DNA from: Rhizobium gallicum bv. gallicum R602sp
GTDB taxonomy: Bacteria > Pseudomonadota > Alphaproteobacteria > Rhizobiales > Rhizobiaceae
DNA length: 64,000 nucleotides
Assembly (NCBI RefSeq): GCF_000816845.1
Contig: NZ_CP006879.1
Location: forward strand, 248,001-312,000
Direction: 5' to 3'
How positions within the stretch are numbered: position 1 is the stretch's first letter; each line of letters begins with the position of its first letter. The position numbers and the translations under genes were made by a program. The notes beneath the pieces were generated by a model. The model did not search any database, was not told where the DNA came from, and worked only from the letters and a program-made list of their open reading frames with translations. Shown piece by piece: positions 58,838 through 64,000 of this stretch.

Positions 58838-59494
58838 AAGCGTCCGCGGCGAGCCGTCGAGCCGCCGCAGCATCCAATCCGCTTCCTCCACAGATCACCA
58901 GCGCGCCTTTGTGACGCATGTGGTCGGTCGGAAGCTGCCGGAAAACCGGACGGTTATTCACAAGGCCGCCCACCCGAGATGCCGTCGAAGCCGACGCCAT
59001 GGTATCCCTGATCGCGACCGATGATCCTAACGTGAGTGCCTTGGCCGATCGAGCGATAGTTGGCGATTGCGATCTTCAACGCTGTGCGACGGACTCCGAA
59101 CCCAAAAATTATTGAGTTCCTGGAGCGAGATATGGACTTCCGATACATAACCGGATCGTACATTCAATGTGTTGTGAGATAAAAGAAAAGGACTTGTTAC
59201 GCCGCAGCTCGGAGACGACCGAGCGCGACGTCTATCGTGTAGTTCTTGGGCATGAACTTGATGAAGTTGTCGTGAAACTGGCCGGTATGGGCATGTGCGA
59301 ACTCGTCGGCCGAATCCACATTTGTGTCGCGGTTGCCTCAGGCCTAAAGCTGTGCTCCTCCGTCTCTCGGCAACCCATATCCTTCAGGGCAAAGCTTGAG
59401 CGACAACCGTTGGCCACTGCTTTCATGCCAACATGACCGAGCCTTTGCTCGCTGCCGGTACGTGAGCACTGGCGTGGGTCCGGCAGCTCCGAGG
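58838..59494. other. intergenic stretch, nothing firmly recognised
   Basis: Open frames here are short. A minus-strand segment ALVICGGSGLDAAAARRLAAD near 58860-58930 faintly resembles an SDR cofactor loop, but nothing downstream supports it. An 89-codon frame from 59167 has no known family. Confidence 0.3.
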
Positions 59495-60193
59495 TCACAG
59501 TCGCAGCTCCGCCGGCTTATCGAGCACTCGCAAGACCCAGTAATGCGCGTCCTCCTCCCCGAGGAATCTGCCGCCGTTCAGACACTGTGCCGGCGTAAGG
59601 ACGCCCGCCTCCTGCAGAGATAGCACTTGGACTTCAAACGACATTGCACCAGCAGAGCTCTTGCAGGTGCTTGCGATCACGAACCCGTTCGGACGCGTGA
59701 CGCGCGCCAGTTCGCGCAGCCCATCCGGGTGGACATGGCCGAGCGTGAAGACGCCACAGCAGACGGTCACATCATAACTCGCGCTCGAGTAGTCCGAGAG
59801 GGGCCTGTTTAGGTCAATGCCGTCTTCAACGTTGCGGTAAACGCCGGTTTGGCGCGCCATTTCGGCCATCGCGCCGGAGAGATCGAAGCCGTCAATCAAC
59901 CGAAAGCCAAGATGCTCCAGTTGAATGCCAACTAGGCCTGTACCGCAGCCAGCATCCAAGATTGCCGTGGCTGCTCGGTCGCTGCCGATATAGGCCGCCT
60001 GCGCTACGCCCGCCAGTTCCGCCACGATCGAGGGGCCGCAGTAGCGTTCGCCGGCGACATCCAGCTCGTAGGAATCGGCCCATTCACGATAGTACTGCGC
60101 CAAGCGATCGGCGTCACCGTCGAGCGCATGTGAAGCCTTGATCCGCTTTTGCGCAGCCTGTCGAAGCGCGTTTTGTTGATCAACGGTGTCCAT
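59495..60193 (-). CDS. SAM-dependent methyltransferase behind a NifA-type promoter
   Basis: A 232-residue class I methyltransferase. SAM motif I is ATAILDAGCGTGLVG, motif II is GFDLSGAMAEMA, and a later strand is YDVTVCCGVFTLGHV with ARVTRPNGFVIAS. The substrate is unknown; a free small molecule is typical of this group. ATG 60193 is chosen because CGGAGA precedes it; a TTG at 60280 would add 29 residues without a ribosome site. It is read from a sigma-54 promoter 360 bp upstream, with a tiny frame in the leader. Confidence 0.85.
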   Translation of the reverse strand: MDTVDQQNALRQAAQKRIKASHALDGDADRLAQYYREWADSYELDVAGERYCGPSIVAELAGVAQAAYIGSDRAATAILDAGCGTGLVGIQLEHLGFRLIDGFDLSGAMAEMARQTGVYRNVEDGIDLNRPLSDYSSASYDVTVCCGVFTLGHVHPDGLRELARVTRPNGFVIASTCKSSAGAMSFEVQVLSLQEAGVLTPAQCLNGGRFLGEEDAHYWVLRVLDKPAELRL

Positions 60194-60261
60194 GTAGTTC
60201 TCCGTGTAGGGCAGATGGAAATTGAACGTCTTCCGCGGCGACTCTGATGGCCACAAACTTT

Positions 60262-60318
60262 CTACCGGTTCATCAAACAAGCCGTGTCTTGTCTTTGCCT
60301 TGGCTGCGGTTGATCCAT
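60262..60318 (-). CDS. 18-residue leader frame before the methyltransferase
   Basis: ATG 60318 (minus strand) follows a strong GGGAGGGAG and opens MDQPQPRQRQDTACLMNR, which stops at 60262, 68 bases before the methyltransferase start. It may be a translated leader peptide or a chance frame; the strong ribosome site is the only argument. Confidence 0.3.
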   Translation of the reverse strand: MDQPQPRQRQDTACLMNR

Positions 60319-60553
60319 CTCCCTCCCAAAGTGAGATATCGGAAAAGCGATGCTAATGAATATCGGTCTCCTTCCTAGACAAATGCGACTACTAAATATG
60401 TCTCGGGGCACCAGCTGGTTTGCACATCGGGGCATTGCGTTGCTGCGGGAGCTGAATCGGTTGGGATCGCACAGCCGATCATAAGGTCCAACACGTGGCG
60501 GCTCCCTTCTGAGACGCTTGGAGCCACCAACGCATATACGCAACGCGAGAGAC

Positions 60554-60670
60554 TCAAAAGTCGTGCCAACCGGGAAGAAATGGGCCGCAGAAAATATTGT
60601 TTATTATTCAACTGGGTACATAAGAGTTAGCGGAAAGCCGGCCGAAAACTGGGGTGTCGCGGATCCGACA
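60554..60670 (-). promoter_or_regulatory. NifA/sigma-54 promoter of the methyltransferase gene
   Basis: On the minus strand TGGCACG-N4-TTGA occupies 60568-60554. The NifA site TGTCGGATCCGCGACA (TGT-N10-ACA) lies at 60670-60655, 87 bp upstream. It is of the nifH type. The region upstream is IS66 debris, so the promoter was kept while its flank was replaced. Confidence 0.8.
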
Positions 60671-60689
60671 AATCAGAGAACATTCCGAG

Positions 60690-60985
60690 CCAGCTCTTGC
60701 CGCTTTCTATCCCTTGCCTCAGGATGCTGGGCAATTGACCCGGATTATTCTCTCGCTCGTCGAGGAGAATGCCGGCCTCAAGCGTGTCGCCTTCCTGGAA
60801 GGGCAGCTTTTTGGCCCGAAATCCGAGAAGATGACGGTGCTCGACCCGACGCAGGCGGCGTTTGATCTGGGTGATCTCAGCGATATTCCCACTGCTGCCA
60901 ATGATGATGTTGCGCCAGCGGCAGACACGGCAACACCAGCACGGCGATCGCCAGCCCGTAATATTGGGCGTTTGCCCCGGAGATC
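60690..60985 (+). pseudogene. IS66 tnpC N-terminal fragment
   Basis: The plus strand reads LTRIILSLVEENAGLKRVAF, then LEGQLFGPKSEKMTVLDPTQ and ARNIGRLPRRS. This is the front of an IS66 TnpC, cut where the IS110 gene begins at about 60986. It is next to the methyltransferase promoter. Confidence 0.65.
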
Positions 60986-61230
60986 ATAGAGCCTGAGAAA
61001 ACGCCGCCGACTACTATCGCACTCAAAGCCTGTGGTGGCTCTCATCGTTGGGCGAGGCTGTTAAGGTCGTTCGGTCATGAGGTGAAATTGATCACGCCTC
61101 AGCTTGCGAAGCCTTATGTAAAACGCGGCAAGAACGACGCGGTGGACGCGGAAGCTTTGTGTGAGGCGATGAGCCGACCCACCGTAAGCGCGAATTTCCC
61201 CGCACCTTTTGTTGTTGAGTGTGCTGAGGC

Positions 61231-61746
61231 ATGAGGTGTCCACCAGAAAAGAGGTGGACACCAGGTGAGGAAAGTGATGGGCAGAAGCTGCGGGTGACGG
61301 TTGTGCATCCGAGTGGGCGACGGGCGTTTGATGGCGTATCGAAGGCCCGTCTCATCGAAAGCTGTTTGCAGCCCGGTGCGTCGGTTGCTCAGCTCGCATT
61401 AGCTCATGGGGTCAATGCGAACCTTCTTTGGAAGTGGATACGCCAGCACCGTCTAGCGAAGACGGACGGGTTGCCACCGGCTTCCACGCCGGCGTTTATT
61501 CCGGTTCACTTGGAAGCGGCTGCGGCGGGGGTCGTGTCTCGGCAGGACGGTGGTCGTCCAGTGGACTTGCGGCGCAGTACTCCCAGCGTGAGGCTGCCGG
61601 CGCCGGATGGGTCAAACCAGCTTTCATCTCCGGCCAAGGTGAACGCGTCGCTGCCGAACGGAGTGCAGCTGACGCTGGAATGCAGTGATGTGCGAGCGGT
61701 GGCGGCGGTAATCGGGGCGTTGGGTCATGTTCAGACTGAGCGCTGA
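61231..61746 (+). CDS. tnpA: IS66-D TnpA
   Basis: An open frame of 171 residues with the helix-turn-helix VSKARLIESCLQPGASVAQL, then AHGVNANLLWKWIRQHR. ATG 61231 lies in front of a hairpin; a start further in, such as GTG 61294, is equally possible and closer to the family length. It overlaps tnpB by 20 bases. Confidence 0.85.
   Translation: MRCPPEKRWTPGEESDGQKLRVTVVHPSGRRAFDGVSKARLIESCLQPGASVAQLALAHGVNANLLWKWIRQHRLAKTDGLPPASTPAFIPVHLEAAAAGVVSRQDGGRPVDLRRSTPSVRLPAPDGSNQLSSPAKVNASLPNGVQLTLECSDVRAVAAVIGALGHVQTER
61235..61262 (+). repeat. perfect hairpin at the front of IS66-D tnpA
   Basis: GGTGTCCACC (61235-61244) and GGTGGACACC (61253-61262) are exact complements around the loop AGAAAAGA. 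It lies 50 bp inside the IS end, at or just before the start of tnpA, and may hide the ribosome site or block read-in transcription. Confidence 0.6.
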
Positions 61747-62080
61747 TATCAAGGTCTACCTGCATCGCGAACCGATCGACTTTCGGGCTGGCATCAATAG
61801 CCTTGCGGTTCTGGTTCAGGAGACGATGGCACTCGATCCGTTTGCGCCTGCGGTTTTTGCTTTCTGCAATCGCCGTCGCGACCGGATGAAGCTCCTGTTC
61901 TTCGATCGATCGGGCTTTGTGCTGGTGCTGAAGCGGTTGACCGAGGACAAGTTCCGATGGCCGCGCCGTGAGGTGCCGGTGGTCACGCTTACGACCGAAC
62001 AATTGCACTGGATCCTCGACGGCATCGATATCGATGCGATGGTTCGCCACCCGGTACGGCAATATCAATTTGCTGGCTGA
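61727..62080 (+). CDS. tnpB: IS66-D TnpB
   Basis: A 117-residue IS66 OrfB: VYLHREPIDFRAGINSLAVL, then AVFAFCNRRRDRMKLLFFD and FVLVLKRLTEDKFRWPRR. Intact. Confidence 0.92.
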   Translation: MFRLSADIKVYLHREPIDFRAGINSLAVLVQETMALDPFAPAVFAFCNRRRDRMKLLFFDRSGFVLVLKRLTEDKFRWPRREVPVVTLTTEQLHWILDGIDIDAMVRHPVRQYQFAG

Positions 62081-62098
62081 CGGCAGCGAATTCTGCGG

Positions 62099-63694
62099 TT
62101 GACGCGGCGGGACGGTTCAGATTCCGGCGAACCGAGCGTTGCAGAGCTGATGGCGCAATTGGCGGCCAATGCTGCCGAAATCGCCGCGCTGAAAGCCGAG
62201 AAGGAAGCGCTCTCGCAGCGCGTCGTCAAACTCGAGGAAGAGCTGGCGCTGGCACGGCTGCATCGTTTTGCGCCCCGCAGCGAAAAGCACATTGATCGCA
62301 TCTTCAATGAAGCCGAGCAGGCTGCGGATGAGGATGACGCCGACAGCGAAGAGAACCAGGTCGTCGACCTTCCGGACACAGGACTGCCATCCGTCGAAGG
62401 CACGACGGGAAAGAAACGCGGCCGCAGACCGCTGCCGGAAAACCTGCCGCGCGAGCGCGTCGAGTATGATCTTGCCGACGATCAGAAGGCCTGTCCTTGC
62501 TGTCGTGGCCAGATGCATCGCATGGGCGAGACCGTTACCGAACAGCTTCATATCGAAGTGAAGGCGAAGGTCTTACAGAATGTGCGGTTCAAATATGCTT
62601 GCCGCCATTGCGACCGCACCGGGATCAATACGCCTGTCGTGACCGCGCCGATGCCGACGCAGCCCTTGCCAGGCAGCATCGCCACGGCCTTTGCGCTGGT
62701 TCACAAATACGTCGACGGCACACCGCTCTACCGCCTGGCGCAGACCTTCGAACGCGCCGGCGTTCCTATCAGCCGAGGCACTTTGGGCCACTGGGTGATC
62801 GGCTCAAGCGAGAAGCACCTGCATCGCATCTATGACGTGCTGAAACTGCGGCTCAGATCACAGCCGCTCATCCATGGCGACGAGACGACGGTTCAGGTCC
62901 TGAAGGAAGAGAACAGGGCAGCCGCCGACACATCGTATATGTGGGCCTACCGGAGCGGCGAGGACAGTGACCAGCCGATCGTGCTGCTCGATTATCAGCC
63001 GGGCCGCGGCCAAATACACCCGCAGGCCTTCCTCGGCGATTACCGCGGGATATTGATCAGCGATGGCTACACCGCCTGGCGAACGCTGGAGGGCGCAACT
63101 CATATTGGATGCATGGCCCATTCGAGGCGGCGCTTCGTCGAGGCCTTCAAGGCCAGAAAGACGGGTGGCGGACCGCCGGAGCAGGCGCTCCGGTTCTTTG
63201 AACAACTCTACCGGGTTGAAGGGCAGGCGCGGAACGAAAAACCGGACAAGGGCGAGACGCAGGCCGACTGCATTCGCCGCTTCCGCCAGCAACATAGCGT
63301 CCCCATCCTCAATGCTCTCAAGCAATGGCTCGACCAAATCGCCCCGAAGGTCTTGCCGGACAGCAAGCTCGGAGACGCCATCTCCTATACCCTGAATCAA
63401 TGGGAATACCTGACGCGCTACACCGAAAATGGCGGTATGCCGATCGACAACAATCTTTTGGAACGCGATATCAGAATTTTTGCAACTGGCAGAAAGAGTT
63501 GGTTGTTCAGCGACACCGTCGACGGAGCCAAGGCCAGCGCCATCGTCTACAGCCTCATGCTGACATGTCGTGCCGGTGGCATCGAGCCGTTAGCATGGTT
63601 ACGCTACGTCCTCACTGAGTTGCCTCAGCGGACCGAAGACGCCGATATCGACGATCTTCTCCCCTTCAACTTCCCCAAGGCCACGGTAGCCTGA
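62099..63694 (+). CDS. tnpC: IS66-D transposase TnpC
   Basis: A 531-residue IS66 transposase from TTG 62099. It has a coiled-coil front (AEIAALKAEKEALSQRVVKL), a zinc-finger-like ACPCCRGQMHRMGE, and the catalytic regions LIHGDETTVQVL, GILISDGYTAW and MPIDNNLLERDIRIFATG, with the end DLLPFNFPKA. Intact. Confidence 0.93.
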   Translation: MTRRDGSDSGEPSVAELMAQLAANAAEIAALKAEKEALSQRVVKLEEELALARLHRFAPRSEKHIDRIFNEAEQAADEDDADSEENQVVDLPDTGLPSVEGTTGKKRGRRPLPENLPRERVEYDLADDQKACPCCRGQMHRMGETVTEQLHIEVKAKVLQNVRFKYACRHCDRTGINTPVVTAPMPTQPLPGSIATAFALVHKYVDGTPLYRLAQTFERAGVPISRGTLGHWVIGSSEKHLHRIYDVLKLRLRSQPLIHGDETTVQVLKEENRAAADTSYMWAYRSGEDSDQPIVLLDYQPGRGQIHPQAFLGDYRGILISDGYTAWRTLEGATHIGCMAHSRRRFVEAFKARKTGGGPPEQALRFFEQLYRVEGQARNEKPDKGETQADCIRRFRQQHSVPILNALKQWLDQIAPKVLPDSKLGDAISYTLNQWEYLTRYTENGGMPIDNNLLERDIRIFATGRKSWLFSDTVDGAKASAIVYSLMLTCRAGGIEPLAWLRYVLTELPQRTEDADIDDLLPFNFPKATVA

Positions 63695-64000
63695 TACCGA
63701 TCCGATGCGTCCATCTGAAAGCGATCGCGTCAACGTGCGTGGAAACGAGCGCTTACGACCCACCATGCGATTTGTTCCGGTGAAAACCGCAGACCAATAG
63801 GCTGCCTTGATGCTGGTGGGTGTACGAGAGAGATTAATCCGTAATCGGACGCAACTCGCCAATGCCATTCGCGGATTTGCCATGGAATTCGGCATCGTCG
63901 CGGCCACTGGCATGTGTCGGCTCGAACCGTTGTTGGAGCGAATAGCGGCTGATCAATCTCTGCCGGAACTGGCCCGCGAGCTTTTTGTCATGCATGGCGT

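Larger units (their letters stand above)
61184..63756 (+). mobile_element. IS66 element D, intact, 2573 bp
   Basis: The left end GTAAGCGCGAATTTCC and the right end (complement GTAAGCGCTCGTTTCC) form the terminal inverted repeat. The target duplication GACCCACC lies at 61176-61183 and 63757-63764. Three open genes, tnpA, tnpB and tnpC, are on the plus strand. Confidence 0.9.
60986..64000 (+). pseudogene. IS110-family transposase split by IS66-D (continues past the window)
   Basis: The first part (PPTTIALKACGGSHRWARLL, then KPYVKRGKNDAVDAEALCEA, MSRPT) ends at 61183. The second part starts at 63765 with MRFVPVKTADQ and continues ANAIRGFAMEFGIVAATG to the window edge. The two join in frame once the IS66 and one GACCCACC copy are removed. 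The N-terminal 60 residues are missing, and an in-frame TAG follows TADQ, so the gene was already dead or decayed later. Confidence 0.75.

Noticed and set aside
58860..58930. SDR cofactor loop on the minus strand
   Set aside because: Only one short segment resembles the motif; no active-site Tyr-x3-Lys or continuing frame supports it.

Overview
The window reads as part of a rhizobial symbiotic plasmid or symbiosis island. It carries a complete nifHDK-nifEN-nifX-fdxB cluster, an ACC deaminase gene, repeated NifA/sigma-54 promoters and a large load of insertion sequences. Gene content and order in the first 17 kb (P450, ferredoxin, SDRs, luciferase-like monooxygenase, then nif) recall the y4v region of the Sinorhizobium fredii NGR234 plasmid as I remember it. 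The species cannot be fixed from the sequence alone. No rRNA, tRNA, CRISPR array or replication origin was seen.

1-8.7 kb: the end of a ROK-family gene, then a nifH-type promoter with a decayed nifH start. It drives a P450 / ferredoxin / SnoaL-like / SDR / SDR / flavin monooxygenase operon that probably modifies a small lipid- or terpenoid-like molecule. The SDR part carries frameshifts. After a prolyl oligopeptidase relic, a second NifA-type promoter drives a 52-residue Cys-containing peptide overlapping a 94-residue PqqD/RRE-like protein, a pair that looks like a RiPP precursor with its recognition protein.

8.7-25 kb: nifH, D, K, E, N, X, a DUF269 gene, a DUF683 gene, fdxB and a small SyrA/ExoX-like membrane protein. 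Hairpins sit in the nifH-D, D-K and K-E gaps. Next comes a compact group for amino acid loading onto a carrier protein (carrier protein, acyl-CoA dehydrogenase, seryl-tRNA-synthetase-like ligase, DUF1839), then a GH2 glycosidase and acdS.

25-53 kb: an accessory zone of metabolic genes scattered between IS relics. It holds a frameshifted asd plus an aspartokinase stub, a LuxR-type regulator and an OmpR-type regulator (each behind a nifH-like promoter), three closely related ATP-grasp ligases, panD, a class III aminotransferase and a KamA-type radical SAM enzyme. A tight three-gene operon encodes a threonine-kinase-like GHMP kinase, a cysteine-synthase-like PLP enzyme and an ATP-grasp/argininosuccinate-lyase fusion. 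Together these suggest a pathway from aspartate and threonine to beta-amino or diamino acids (2,3-diaminobutyrate is my leading guess) joined into a small peptide by ATP-grasp ligases. This is inference.

53-64 kb: nested IS66 elements. One intact IS66 sits in the tnpA of a second, which itself sits in the tnpA of a third; all junctions can be read from 8-bp target duplications. A SAM methyltransferase behind another nifH-type promoter follows, and then a fourth IS66 cleanly inserted in an IS110 transposase gene that runs off the window.
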